Of a stretch of 64,000 nucleotides of DNA, positions 26,803 to 37,873 are shown piece by piece. The notes under the pieces were generated by a model. The model did not search any database. It saw nothing but the letters and a program-made list of their open reading frames with translations, and was not told where the DNA came from. Both the position numbers and the translations under genes were made by a program. The stretch's first letter is position 1. Every line of letters starts with the position of its first letter. The stretch lies in assembly GCF_015999335.1 (NCBI RefSeq), contig NZ_JAEACP010000007.1, positions 62,001 through 126,000 on the forward strand, given 5' to 3'. Origin of the DNA: Tabrizicola soli (GTDB lineage: Bacteria > Pseudomonadota > Alphaproteobacteria > Rhodobacterales > Rhodobacteraceae).

Positions 26803-26835
26803 GCCTCCGGCGGGAGTATCTGGAAAAAGAGCAAG
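26803..26835. repeat. GCCTCCGGCGGGAGTAT repeat (single arm)
   Basis: A variant of the arm of the edd-eda element at 12225. It begins with the same GCCTCCGGCGGG and continues AGTATCTGGAAAAAGAGC. It has no inverted partner here. Confidence 0.6.
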
Positions 26836-26850
26836 TCTCCGGGCGCAGGT

Positions 26851-26940
26851 GTAGGGTGGGCAATCTGCCCACCTTCGCCAACGCCGAGCAAGCCCTGGGA
26901 CGGATGTGTAGGGTGGGCGATCCGCCCACCTTCGCCACCG
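26851..26940. repeat. Two tandem GTAGGGTGGGC palindromes
   Basis: Palindromes at 26851-26873 and 26908-26930 share the flanks GTGTAGGGTGGGC and CCACCTTCGCCA, forming a 57-bp direct repeat. The second ends just before the stop codon of the CFA-type methyltransferase on the minus strand. They fill the gap between convergent ilvH and that gene. Confidence 0.85.
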
Positions 26941-26941
26941 C

Positions 26942-28150
26942 CTAGCTGTTGCGTGCCGCATATAGGTAGTCCCGCGTCCCCGGCACGGTCAGGCGGCCCT
27001 TGGCCAGCTGCAGCTGGTGGATCACCAGATGCGCCTCGGAAAAGGCCAGTTCCGCCGATTGCAGGTAATAGCGCCACATGCGGATGAAGCGTTCGTCATG
27101 CAGCTGGCGCACCCGGTCGATGTTGCGGTCGAAGCGGTCCAGCCAGCCCTGCAGCGTCCGCTCGTAATGCCCGCGCCAGACCTCCAGGTCGGACAGGATC
27201 ATCCCCGACCGCTCCACCGCCCGCATCGCCTCGGATATCGCCGGGCAATAGGCGCCGGGGAAGATGTATTTGTTGAACCAGGGCGAGATCGTGTCGGGCG
27301 GCGACCAGCGCCCGATGTAATGGATCAGCGCCACGCCCTCGGGGGTCAGGATATCCGCGACCTTGCGGAAATAGGTGCCGAGATGCGGCAGCCCCACATG
27401 CTCCATCATGCCCACCGAGACCACGCGGTCGAAGCTCTCCGTCACCGCCCGGTAGTCCTGCAGCCGGAACTCGACCTGCCCCGCCAGCCCCGCCTCGCGC
27501 GCACGGCGCTGCGCCTCGGCCAGCTGCACCTCGGAGAGCGTGATCCCCACCACCTCGGCCCCGGTGTCCCGCGCCAGCGCCAGCGCCAGCGTGCCGAAGC
27601 CGCAGCCGATGTCCAGGACCCGCATCCCCGGCCGCAGCATCAGCTTGCCCGCGATATGCTCGATCTTCGCCGCCTGCGCCTCGTCGAGGCTCATCTCGGG
27701 CCGGCGGAAATAGGCGCAGGTGTATTGCCGCGTCGGGCCGAGGAAGAGGCCGTAGAGCTCGTCCGAGATGTCGTAGTGATGCGCCACATTGCGCCGCGCG
27801 ACGCCCATGTGGTTCCACAGCGTCCAGGACCGCACCCGCCCGGCCAGCCGCGCCATGGCCGCGACGGGCCATGGCAGCTGCCGCCCCCGCGCATTGCGCA
27901 GCGCGAAGGTGATGAAGCTGCGGATATCGTTCCCGGCGATCGTCAGGCGGCCGTCCATATAGGCCTCGCCCATGGCAAGGTCCGGGTTGCGGAAGAAGCG
28001 GCGCGGCAGGGCCGGGTCGTGCAGCGTCACCTCCACTTCTGGCGGGCCGCCGGGGCCGATCGCATGCGTCGTGCCATCCGCCAGCGTCAGACGCAACCGC
28101 CCGGTCCGAACCCCCGCACGCAAGAACGCAACCAGCAGCCGGTCCCACAT
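26942..28150 (-). CDS. Cyclopropane-fatty-acyl-phospholipid synthase family methyltransferase
   Basis: 402-aa SAM-dependent enzyme acting on unsaturated acyl chains of membrane phospholipids. Start ATG at 28148-28150 (MWDRLLVAFLRAG). Motifs include an N-terminal lipid-binding region (NPDLAMGEAYMDGRL), YDISDELYGLFLGPTRQYTC, SAM motif RVLDIGCGFGTLALALA, SVGMMEHVG and FNKYIFPGAYCP. Rhodobacterales often carry several such paralogues, so cyclopropanation is likely but not certain. The upstream neighbour encodes an enoyl-CoA hydratase. Confidence 0.92.
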   Translation of the reverse strand: MWDRLLVAFLRAGVRTGRLRLTLADGTTHAIGPGGPPEVEVTLHDPALPRRFFRNPDLAMGEAYMDGRLTIAGNDIRSFITFALRNARGRQLPWPVAAMARLAGRVRSWTLWNHMGVARRNVAHHYDISDELYGLFLGPTRQYTCAYFRRPEMSLDEAQAAKIEHIAGKLMLRPGMRVLDIGCGFGTLALALARDTGAEVVGITLSEVQLAEAQRRAREAGLAGQVEFRLQDYRAVTESFDRVVSVGMMEHVGLPHLGTYFRKVADILTPEGVALIHYIGRWSPPDTISPWFNKYIFPGAYCPAISEAMRAVERSGMILSDLEVWRGHYERTLQGWLDRFDRNIDRVRQLHDERFIRMWRYYLQSAELAFSEAHLVIHQLQLAKGRLTVPGTRDYLYAARNS

Positions 28151-28206
28151 CGCCGCCCCCCCGGATGACCCGAAGCCATCAACGCGCCAGGGACCGCGCC
28201 GGTTCC

Positions 28207-28977
28207 CTACCGCCCGCAAAAATCCGGCACGCGCTTTTCCAGGAAGGCCGCGACCCCCTCGCGGAAATCCGCGCTCGCGCCGCAGAGGCCCTGCAACCGC
28301 GCCTCCAGCGCCAGCTGCGCCTCCAGCGGCTGGTCGAAGGCCCCGCGCAGCGCCTCTTTCAGCGCGGCATAGGCGCCCGTCGGCCCCTGGGCCAGCTTTG
28401 CCGCCCGCGCCGCCACCACCTGCTGCAACTGCGCGTCCGGCACCGCCTCCCAGATCATCCCCCAGGCCTCGGCCTGCCGCGCGCCGACGGGCTCGGCCAG
28501 AAGCGCCGCCCCCATCGCGCGCTGGAACCCGACCCGGCGCGGCAGGAACGAGGTGCCGCCCGCATCCGGGATCAGCCCGATCCGGGCGAAAGCCTGGATG
28601 AAGACCGCGCTTTCCGCCGCGATCACCAGGTCGCAGGCCAGCGCCAGGTTGGCCCCCGCCCCGGCCGCCGCCCCGTTCACCGCCGCGATCACCGGGACCG
28701 GAGCCTCGGTGATCGCGCGGATCATCGGCACATATTCCCCGTTCAGCGTGGCCTCGAACCCCGCCTCGTCCAGCCCCTCTGCATCCGTCAGATCCTGGCC
28801 CGAGCAGAAGGCCCGCCCCGCCCCGGTCAGCACGATCACCCGCGCCGCATGGCCCGCGCGCAGGGCCGCCGTCAGCTCGGCCCGCAGCGGCCGGTTCAGC
28901 GCGTTCATCACCCCGGGCCGGTTCAGCGTGATGCGGCAGATGCCGCCCTCCGTTTCCACCCTGACCAGATCGCCCAT
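28207..28977 (-). CDS. Enoyl-CoA hydratase/isomerase, PaaG-like
   Basis: 256-aa crotonase-fold enzyme. Oxyanion-hole segments are VLTGAGRAFCSGQDL and NGAAAGAGANLALACDLVIA; the active-site region is ARIGLIPDAGGTSFLPRRVG, which resembles PaaG (ring-opening isomerase of phenylacetyl-CoA catabolism). No other paa genes are present, so a fatty-acid or unknown role is also possible. The start is set at 28975-28977 (MGDLVRVETEGG). It lies between the ccm genes and the CFA-type gene on the same strand. Confidence 0.9.
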   Translation of the reverse strand: MGDLVRVETEGGICRITLNRPGVMNALNRPLRAELTAALRAGHAARVIVLTGAGRAFCSGQDLTDAEGLDEAGFEATLNGEYVPMIRAITEAPVPVIAAVNGAAAGAGANLALACDLVIAAESAVFIQAFARIGLIPDAGGTSFLPRRVGFQRAMGAALLAEPVGARQAEAWGMIWEAVPDAQLQQVVAARAAKLAQGPTGAYAALKEALRGAFDQPLEAQLALEARLQGLCGASADFREGVAAFLEKRVPDFCGR

Positions 28978-29042
28978 GCCGTCCTCCCCGCTGCCCTGCC
29001 ACTCTAGCCGGGCGCGGGGTCGAGCCAAGCCGGAACGCCGCG

Positions 29043-29516
29043 TCACTTCTTCAGGATTTCCTCCAGCCGCGCCTCCTCCGCCTCCGAAAGCGCCGCCTCG
29101 GGCACCATGCCCCGCCGCCGCCCCGAGGCGACCGCGACGCCCACGCCCACCAGCAGAAGCGCCGGCCCCGCCAGCCAGAGGATCAGGTTCGACCCCGTCG
29201 CGCGCGGCTTAAACAGCACCCCCTCGCCATAACGGGCGACGATGTAGTCCACCGCCTCCTCGTCCGTGTCCCCGGCCACCAGCCGCTCGCGGATGATGAT
29301 CCGCAGGTCGCGGCTGATCGGGGCATTGCTGTCGTCGATCGTCTCGCCCTGGCAGACCGGGCAGCGGATGTCGCGGCTGATCTCGCGGGCGCGGGCCTCC
29401 AGCACCGGATCGGCCAGCATCTCGTCAGGCTGCACGGCCGCCACCGGCGTCGCGAGCAGCAGGAAGGCGAGGATGTAGGGTGGGCAATCTGCCCACCATC
29501 GCTGCAAGCGTTTCAT
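29043..29516 (-). CDS. ccmH: Cytochrome c-type biogenesis protein CcmH/CycL
   Basis: 157-aa periplasmic thiol oxidoreductase subunit that reduces apocytochrome c for heme attachment. The CxxC motif is C52/C55 (DIRCPVCQGETIDDSN), followed by RDLRIIIRERL and a C-terminal membrane anchor (about 109-129). The N-terminal signal is unusual: residues 7-14 (WWADCPPY) are encoded by a copy of the dispersed GTAGGGTGGGC palindrome. The start ATG overlaps the ccmF stop by 4 bases (ATGA). Confidence 0.94.
   Translation of the reverse strand: MKRLQRWWADCPPYILAFLLLATPVAAVQPDEMLADPVLEARAREISRDIRCPVCQGETIDDSNAPISRDLRIIIRERLVAGDTDEEAVDYIVARYGEGVLFKPRATGSNLILWLAGPALLLVGVGVAVASGRRRGMVPEAALSEAEEARLEEILKK
29475..29497. 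repeat. GTAGGGTGGGC palindrome inside ccmH
   Basis: The copy GTAGGGTGGGCAATC... with the mirrored arm GCCCACC lies wholly within the ccmH coding sequence, in frame, and supplies signal-peptide residues 7-14. Other family copies in the window are intergenic or cover stop codons. Confidence 0.85.
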
Positions 29517-31483
29517 TCCGCCGGCACCCCCACCGCCCCGCGCCGCGCGCCGGCCGCGACGCGGTAGCGCCGGTCGGTCAGGCTCAGCACGCCCCCCAGC
29601 GCCATGATGATCGCCCCGCCCCACAGCCAGTTGGCGAAGGGCTCGATATAGCTCCGCACCGCCCAGCCGCCCGAGGCCTGGCGGTCCCCCAGCACCAGAT
29701 AGATGTCGCGCAGGAAGCCGTAGTCGATCGCCGCCTCGGTCGTCGGCATGGCCGCCACCGGATAGACCCGCTTTTCGGGCGACAGCACCGCCACCACGGC
29801 GCCGTTCCGCATGACCGTCATCCGCCCCATGGTCGAGACATAGTTCGGCCCCTCGACCTCGTGCACCTCGTCCAGCCGCACCTCGTAGCGGCCCAGCGGA
29901 TAGGTCTCGCCCAGCTGGACCACGCGGATGTCCTCGACCTTCCAGGACAGCATCGCCGCCACCGCGAAGATGGTGATGCCCAGCCCGCCATGCGCCAGGA
30001 CCCGGCCCCAGTCCGCACGCGGCAGCCGCGAAAGCCGCGCCAGCCGCGCGCCGATCCCCTCGCGCCCGGTCCGCGCCCAGAGGTCGGTCAGCGCGCCAAG
30101 GACCACCCAGGCCCCCAGCATCAGCCCCACCGGCCCCAGCGCCGAGCGCCCGGTCTGCATGGCAAAGGCCAGCGCCCCCAGCGCCAGGGCCAGCGCCAGG
30201 GCCGGGAGCAGGCCGCGCAGGGTCCGCCCCAGCGCGCCGCGCTTCCAGGCCAGCATCGCGCCGACCGGCAGGATCGTCGCAAGGCCGACCATGAAGGGGG
30301 TGAAGGCCGCGTTGAAGAAGGGCTCGCCGACGCTGACCGCCCGGCCAAGCGCCAGCTCGGCGACCAGGGGCCAGATCGTGCCGACGAAGACCACGAAGGC
30401 CGCGACCGTCAAGAGGATGTTGTTCGCGACCAGCGCGGTCTCGCGGCTGACCATGGCGAAGACCCCCTTCGCCTCCATCACCCCGGCGCGGGCCGCGAAC
30501 AGGACCAGCGCGCCGCCGGTGAAGAAGCCCAGGATCATCAGGATGAACACCCCGCGCTCGGGGTCGTTGGCGAAGGCATGGACCGAGGTGATCACGCCCG
30601 AGCGCACGATGAAGGTGCCGATCAGGGAAAAGCCGAAGGCCAGGATCGCCAGAAGGATCGTCCAGGCCTTCAGGCTCTCGCGCTTTTCCACCACGATGGA
30701 ACTGTGCAGGAGCGCGGCGGCCAGAAGCCAGGGCATGAAGCTCGCGTTCTCGACCGGGTCCCAGAACCAGAACCCGCCCCAGCCCAGCTCGTAATAGGCC
30801 CACCAGGAGCCGAGCGCGATGCCGATGGTCAGGAAGATCCAGGCCGCCAGCGTCCAGGGCCGCACCCAGCGCCCCCAGGCGGCATCGACCCGCCCCTCGA
30901 TCAGCGCGGCCACGGCAAAGCTGAAGGCCATGCTCAGCCCGACATAGCCGAGGTAGAGGAACGGCGGATGGAAGGCGAGACCGGGGTCCTGCAGAAGCGG
31001 GTTCAGGTCCTGCCCGTTCATCGGCGGCACGTCCACGCGCCAGAAGGGATTCGAGGTCCAGAGCAGGAAGGCCAGGAAAGCCACCCCGATCAGCCCCTGC
31101 ACCGCCAGCACCCGCGCCTTCAGCCGCGTCGGCAGCCCCTGCCCGAACAGCGCCACCGCCGCGCCATAGACCGCCAGGATCAGCACCCAGAGGAGAAGCG
31201 ACCCCTCATGGTTCCCCCAGACCCCGGCCACCTTGTAGAGCATCGGCTTCAGCGTGTGCGAGTTGTTCACCACCACGATCAGCGAGAAATCCGAGACCAC
31301 GAAGGCCCAGGTCAGCGCCCCGAAGGAGGCCGCGACCAGCACCGCCTGCATCAGCGCCGCGGGTTCCGCCAGCGCCATCAGCCGCGCATCGCCGCGCTGC
31401 GCGCCCCATAGCGGCAGCGTGGCCTGCACCAGCGCCACCATCAGCGCCAGGATCAGCGCAAAATGCCCAAGCTCGACGATCAT
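29513..31483 (-). CDS. ccmF: Heme lyase subunit CcmF (cytochrome c maturation)
   Basis: 656-aa polytopic membrane protein that ligates heme to apocytochrome c together with CcmH. It contains the tryptophan-rich heme-handling motif GWGGFWFWDPVENASFMPW, the SNPFWRVDVPP and TGTIWPLVAE-like blocks, and conserved histidines (LAFHPPFLYLG, VITSVHAFAND). The start at 31481-31483 gives MIVELGHFALILAL; the longer frame to 31684 is antisense to arginase. It is first of the ccmF-ccmH pair; ccmI, ccmE and ccmABCD are not nearby. Confidence 0.96.
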   Translation of the reverse strand: MIVELGHFALILALMVALVQATLPLWGAQRGDARLMALAEPAALMQAVLVAASFGALTWAFVVSDFSLIVVVNNSHTLKPMLYKVAGVWGNHEGSLLLWVLILAVYGAAVALFGQGLPTRLKARVLAVQGLIGVAFLAFLLWTSNPFWRVDVPPMNGQDLNPLLQDPGLAFHPPFLYLGYVGLSMAFSFAVAALIEGRVDAAWGRWVRPWTLAAWIFLTIGIALGSWWAYYELGWGGFWFWDPVENASFMPWLLAAALLHSSIVVEKRESLKAWTILLAILAFGFSLIGTFIVRSGVITSVHAFANDPERGVFILMILGFFTGGALVLFAARAGVMEAKGVFAMVSRETALVANNILLTVAAFVVFVGTIWPLVAELALGRAVSVGEPFFNAAFTPFMVGLATILPVGAMLAWKRGALGRTLRGLLPALALALALGALAFAMQTGRSALGPVGLMLGAWVVLGALTDLWARTGREGIGARLARLSRLPRADWGRVLAHGGLGITIFAVAAMLSWKVEDIRVVQLGETYPLGRYEVRLDEVHEVEGPNYVSTMGRMTVMRNGAVVAVLSPEKRVYPVAAMPTTEAAIDYGFLRDIYLVLGDRQASGGWAVRSYIEPFANWLWGGAIIMALGGVLSLTDRRYRVAAGARRGAVGVPAE

Positions 31484-31664
31484 CGCGCCCCCTTTGTTGC
31501 CGCCATGATAGGGCTTTGCCCCGCCGGGGGAAATCCCCTGCGCCCTTCCGCCGCGCAGAAGCGGCGATCTGCCGGAACCTGGCCCGCCGCGCCGCCGGAT
31601 TGCCGGTTGCCACGCGCGCGCCCCTCCCCTTACATCTGAAGGAACCAGGCGAGCGGAGACCCCC

Positions 31665-32588
31665 ATGCCCAAGACCATCCTCATCGGCGCCCCGATCGAC
31701 AGCGGCCAGCAGCGCCCCGGCTGCCTGATGGGCCCCGCCGCCTACCGCGTCGCCGGCCTTGCCCGCGAGATCGCGGCCGAGGGCCACGGGGTCGAGGACT
31801 GGGGCGACCTGACGCTCCCCCCGCTGCGCGAGGTCGCCTGCCCCAACCCGGCCGTCCATTCCCTGGCCGAAACCGTCGCCTGGACCGAGATCCTGATGGA
31901 CCGGGTCGACGACGCGCTCTCCGGGGGCGGCTTTCCCATCGTCATGGGCGGCGACCATTCCCTTGCCCTCGGCTCCGCCGCCGGCGCCGCCGCCTTCGCC
32001 CACCGCCAGGACCGGCCGCTGTTCCTGCTGTGGCTCGACGCCCATTCCGACTTCCACACGCCCTTGACCACGACCTCCGGCAACCTGCACGGCACGCCCT
32101 TGGCCTATATCAACGGTCGCGACGGCTTCGACGCGCTGCCGCCCTTCCCCACCCCGGTGCCCGCGCACCGGATCTGCATGTTCGGCATCCGCTCGGTCGA
32201 CCCGGCCGAGCAGGCCGCGATGCAGGAGCGCGACATCCAGGTCAACGACATGCGGGTGATCGACGAACGCGGCCTCGTCGCGCCCTTGCGCGAATTCCTC
32301 GACGCGGTCCGGCGCGAGGGCGGGATGCTGCACGTCTCGCTCGACGTCGATTTCCTCGACCCGTCGATCGCCCCCGCCGTCGGCACCACCGTCCCCGGCG
32401 GCGCCACCTTCCGCGAGGCGCATCTGGTGATGGAGCTTCTGCACGAATCCGGCCTCGTGACCTCGCTCGACCTGGTGGAGCTGAACCCCTTCCTCGACGA
32501 CCGCGGCATGACGGCAAGGCTGATGGTCGATCTGGTGGGCAGCCTCATGGGCAAGAAGGTCTTCGACCGCCCGACCCGCGCGAAGTGA
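31665..32588 (+). CDS. rocF: Arginase
   Basis: Mn-dependent ureohydrolase making ornithine and urea; 307 aa, the usual length. Metal-binding motifs [21 protein letters not shown] and [20 protein letters not shown] are intact. It is divergent from ccmF and convergent with the KamA-like gene; the 67-bp gap after it holds double-palindrome copy C. The preference for arginine over agmatine is inferred from family resemblance. Confidence 0.95.
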   Translation: MPKTILIGAPIDSGQQRPGCLMGPAAYRVAGLAREIAAEGHGVEDWGDLTLPPLREVACPNPAVHSLAETVAWTEILMDRVDDALSGGGFPIVMGGDHSLALGSAAGAAAFAHRQDRPLFLLWLDAHSDFHTPLTTTSGNLHGTPLAYINGRDGFDALPPFPTPVPAHRICMFGIRSVDPAEQAAMQERDIQVNDMRVIDERGLVAPLREFLDAVRREGGMLHVSLDVDFLDPSIAPAVGTTVPGGATFREAHLVMELLHESGLVTSLDLVELNPFLDDRGMTARLMVDLVGSLMGKKVFDRPTRAK

Positions 32589-32590
32589 AC

Positions 32591-32632
32591 GGAATTCGAA
32601 CGAATTCCGTCACGATTTCCGTTCGGAAATCG
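32591..32632. repeat. Double-palindrome repeat, copy C
   Basis: GGAATTCG-AA-CGAATTCC (32591-32608), then CGATTTCC-GTTC-GGAAATCG (32613-32632). This is copy B at 13110 in reverse orientation and again lies between two convergent genes, directly after the arginase stop. Confidence 0.82.
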
Positions 32633-32655
32633 CCGTCGCGCCGGTTGTCGCCGGC

Positions 32656-33690
32656 TTACAGGTCCCGGTAACGGTGCTCGGCGCCCTGCGGGTCCGTCAC
32701 CACCCAGCCCTCGCCCTCGCGCCGCAGGTAGCCCGGCCCCACCGGCACCTTGCCATGCCCGCCGGGAATATCCAGCACATAGAGGGGCTGCGCGATCCCG
32801 GTCAGCCGTCCGCGCAAGCTGGCCATGATCGCCTGCCCTTCCGCCAGGGTCAGGCGAAAATGCCCGGTCCCCTTCGCCAGGTCCGGGTGATGCAGGTAAT
32901 AGGGCTTCACCCGGTTGCGGATCAGCTTGCGGAACAGCGCCTCCAGCGTATCGGGATCGGCATTCACGCCCTTCAGCAGCACCGTCTGCGACAGAAGCGG
33001 CACCCCCGCCCGGTTGAGCCGCCGGAGCGCCGCCGCGGCCGCTTCGGTGATCTCGTCGGCATGGTTCGCATGGACCACGACCCAGACCGGCAGCGCCCGG
33101 TCCAGCGCCGCGGCCAGGGCGCCGGTCACCTTCTCCGGCGCCACCACCGGCACCCTGGTATGGAAGCGCACGGATTCCAGGCTCTCCACCGCCTCCAGCC
33201 GGTCCAGCATGGCGCCGAGCCGCCGCGCCGACAGGACCAGCGGATCGCCCCCGGTGAAGATCACCTCGCGCACCGCCGGATGGCTGCGCAGATAGTCCAC
33301 CACCCGGTCGAACTCGGCCTCGGCCAGGGTTCCCGTCTCGCCCACCGTCTCGCGGCGGAAGCAGAAGCGGCAATAGACCTCGCAGGTCTGGGTCGCATGC
33401 AGGATCGCCCGGTCGGGATAGCGATGCGTCAACCCCGGCACCGGCCGGTGCGCATCGTCGCCGATCGGGTCGGCCAGCTCCTCGGGCCGCACCGCCAGCT
33501 CGCGCGCATCCGGCACGAACTGCGCCCTGACGCCCGCCGAGGCGAGCCCGGCCATCACCGGCGTGATCCGCACCCGGAACTCCGCCGCCACCGCCTCCAG
33601 CGCGTCGCGGTCGCCCGGCGCGACCAGACCGAGGTCTTCCAGCGCATCGACGCCGGTCAGGGCCGCGGGTATCGGAAGGGGGCTTTTCAT
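32656..33690 (-). CDS. Lysine 2,3-aminomutase-like radical SAM protein (KamA family)
   Basis: 344-aa radical SAM enzyme. The cluster motif CxxxCxxC is CEVYCRFC; other family blocks are [36 protein letters not shown], and [16 protein letters not shown]. Length and the C-terminal [13 protein letters not shown] region fit KamA/YodO-type aminomutases. It could also modify EF-P (EpmB role), but no efp or epmA is nearby. The start ATG is at 33688-33690; the frame continues upstream through two repeat palindromes and is not used there. Confidence 0.9.
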   Translation of the reverse strand: MKSPLPIPAALTGVDALEDLGLVAPGDRDALEAVAAEFRVRITPVMAGLASAGVRAQFVPDARELAVRPEELADPIGDDAHRPVPGLTHRYPDRAILHATQTCEVYCRFCFRRETVGETGTLAEAEFDRVVDYLRSHPAVREVIFTGGDPLVLSARRLGAMLDRLEAVESLESVRFHTRVPVVAPEKVTGALAAALDRALPVWVVVHANHADEITEAAAAALRRLNRAGVPLLSQTVLLKGVNADPDTLEALFRKLIRNRVKPYYLHHPDLAKGTGHFRLTLAEGQAIMASLRGRLTGIAQPLYVLDIPGGHGKVPVGPGYLRREGEGWVVTDPQGAEHRYRDL

Positions 33691-33742
33691 GCGCCACGCC
33701 CCTACCCAAAGCCGCCGCCCCGCGCAAGGCACAGGCGCAGGC

Positions 33743-33770
33743 GTAGGGTGGGCAATATTGCCCACCTTAC
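33743..33770. repeat. GTAGGGTGGGC palindrome
   Basis: A 28-bp copy nearly identical to that at 9008 (centre AATATT, one arm CCACCTTAC). It lies between the KamA-like and usg genes, upstream of the KamA-like start. Confidence 0.85.
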
Positions 33771-33807
33771 CGCGACGCCAGACGCACAACCGACCCACCG
33801 AGGACGC

Positions 33808-33830
33808 GTAGGGTGGGGTTCCACCCCACC
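33808..33830. repeat. GTAGGGTGGGGT palindrome variant
   Basis: GTAGGGTGGGG / CCACCCCACC around TT, 38 bp after the previous copy. It ends 10 bases before the usg stop codon and may serve as the usg terminator. Confidence 0.8.
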
Positions 33831-33839
33831 ACCACCCGG

Positions 33840-34109
33840 TCAGTGAATCCGGAACTCGCCCACCACGTTCCGCCACTCGCCCGGAGCGATCAGCTTGCGA
33901 TGGGTGAAGCGCACCGAATGCAGCGGCCCCTCGATCCTTTCCTGCCAGAACTCGATGAAGCGGAAAAGCTCCGGGTAGTCCGGCGCCAGATCATACTCCT
34001 GCCAGATGAAGCTGTTGAGAACATTGCGATAATCCGGCATCCGATAGTAAAGCTCGGCCGTGGTCAGCCCGTATCCCTTCAGCATCAGCTCCGTCTCGCG
34101 CCCCGCCAT
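33840..34109 (-). CDS. usg: Usg family protein
   Basis: 89-aa protein of unknown function. The sequence (LMLKGYGLTTAELYYRMPDY, then NSFIWQEYDLAPDYPELFRF and EFWQERIEGPLHSVRF) matches the Usg family, named for a gene upstream of trpF in Caulobacter. No trp genes are adjacent here. The start is at 34107-34109 (MAGRETELM). It is divergent from gyrA. Confidence 0.88.
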   Translation of the reverse strand: MAGRETELMLKGYGLTTAELYYRMPDYRNVLNSFIWQEYDLAPDYPELFRFIEFWQERIEGPLHSVRFTHRKLIAPGEWRNVVGEFRIH

Positions 34110-34226
34110 GCCTGCCCCCTTTCTGGTTGCGCATGGGGGAATCATGCCAGCTATGGCTTAAAAATCAATGAAAACCGATATTTGACACTCTGCCCTCATG
34201 GCTGCCGACCCAGGGTGCCCCCGCCA

Positions 34227-34256
34227 TTGCACCCAACAGCTTGGATGGTGTATCTT
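34227..34256 (+). promoter_or_regulatory. Possible gyrA promoter
   Basis: TTGCAC (34227-34232) and TATCTT (34251-34256) with an 18-base spacer, about 45 bases before the gyrA start. Pattern match only. Confidence 0.4.
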
Positions 34257-34300
34257 CCCGCCTGCTACATCTTGTTCCTGCACGGAAGGCGCGCGCCCTC

Positions 34301-37017
<2,717 letters not shown>

Positions 37018-37021
<4 letters not shown>

Positions 37022-37314
37022 CCGCGCTTGAAACCCGTCTCGCGGCCCTCGCGGCCGCGGGCGAGACCATCCCCTACGGCGCCCTCGCGCGCGAGCTCGG
37101 CCTCAGGATGGCCGAACTCACCGCCCAACTCGAAACCCTGATGGAGGAGGACGCCGCCGGGGGCAGACCCTTCCGCGCCGCGCTCCTCCGCCAGCGCCTC
37201 TCGCCCGAAGGCCTCCCCGCCCCCGGCTTCTTCCTCAAGGCCGCCGCGCTCGGCCATCCGGCCGACGATCCCGCCGCCTTCACCCGCGACCAGCGCCGCC
37301 GCCTCTTCGGCTGA
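37018..37314 (+). CDS. Conserved hypothetical protein coupled to gyrA
   Basis: 98-aa protein beginning at GTG 37018, whose GTGA overlaps the gyrA stop. The N-terminal part ([21 protein letters not shown]) looks like a small winged-helix or helix-turn-helix; the C-terminal part has [20 protein letters not shown] do not recognise a characterised family. Tight coupling to gyrA suggests a real gene. Confidence 0.7.
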
Positions 37315-37428
37315 CCTGTGCAGCAGCGCAGATCGGCCCTGCCCCGGCACGGAATTTGCGCAAATCGGCCCCCATGCGACAAGCCCGCATCCGGCACAAG
37401 ACCGGCCCAACGCGTTCAAGGGATCCTC

Positions 37429-37806
37429 ATGGAACAGTTCAAGACCTACGCGCCGCTTCTCGCGCGCCTCTTCCTCGCCATCATGTTCATCCCCGCCGGC
37501 TTCGCCAAGACGGGCGACGTGGCCGGGTTCGCCGGCTACCTGGCCTCGGGCGGCCTGCCCGCCTTCCTCGCCTGGCCCGCGATCCTGTTCGAGATCCTGC
37601 TCGGCCTCTCGATGCTGCTCGGCTTCCAGGCCCGGATCATGGGCCTTCTCGGCGCCGGCTTCTGCGTTCTGGCCGCGCTCCTCTATCACTTCGTCCCGGC
37701 CGACCAGATGCAGATGGTCATGTTCTACAAGAACCTCGGCGTCGCCGCGGCCTTCCTGATGATCTTCGCCCATGGCGCGGGCAGGCTGGCCATCGACAAG
37801 GCCTGA
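37429..37806 (+). CDS. DoxX family membrane protein
   Basis: 125-aa protein with four predicted membrane spans. It has the family N-terminus ARLFLAIMFIPAGFAKTGD and a second half with LLYHFVPADQMQMVMFYKNL. DoxX-family proteins are linked to quinone-dependent thiosulfate oxidation or oxidative-stress complexes, but most members are uncharacterised. The start ATG at 37429 avoids a non-homologous extension. A clear terminator follows. Confidence 0.9.
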   Translation: MEQFKTYAPLLARLFLAIMFIPAGFAKTGDVAGFAGYLASGGLPAFLAWPAILFEILLGLSMLLGFQARIMGLLGAGFCVLAALLYHFVPADQMQMVMFYKNLGVAAAFLMIFAHGAGRLAIDKA

Positions 37807-37812
37807 TCCTGC

Positions 37813-37847
37813 CGCCGGGGGCGCCCGCAGCCCCCGGCTTTCCTTTT
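37813..37847 (+). terminator. Terminator after the DoxX gene
   Basis: GCCGGGGGC and GCCCCCGGC form a 9-bp stem with a short loop, followed by TTTCCTTTT, 7 bases after the stop codon. Confidence 0.85.
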
Positions 37848-37873
37848 CCGCCGATCCGGCCTAAATCCGGGCC

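Noticed and set aside
26942-29002. A single 686-residue protein joining the CFA-type methyltransferase to an upstream segment
   Set aside because: The extra N-terminal part is the enoyl-CoA hydratase gene read in the wrong frame. The methyltransferase starts at 28150.
32656-33876. N-terminal extension of the KamA-like protein to 33876
   Set aside because: The extension is a translation of two palindromic repeats and the usg end; the normal N-terminus begins at the ATG at 33690.
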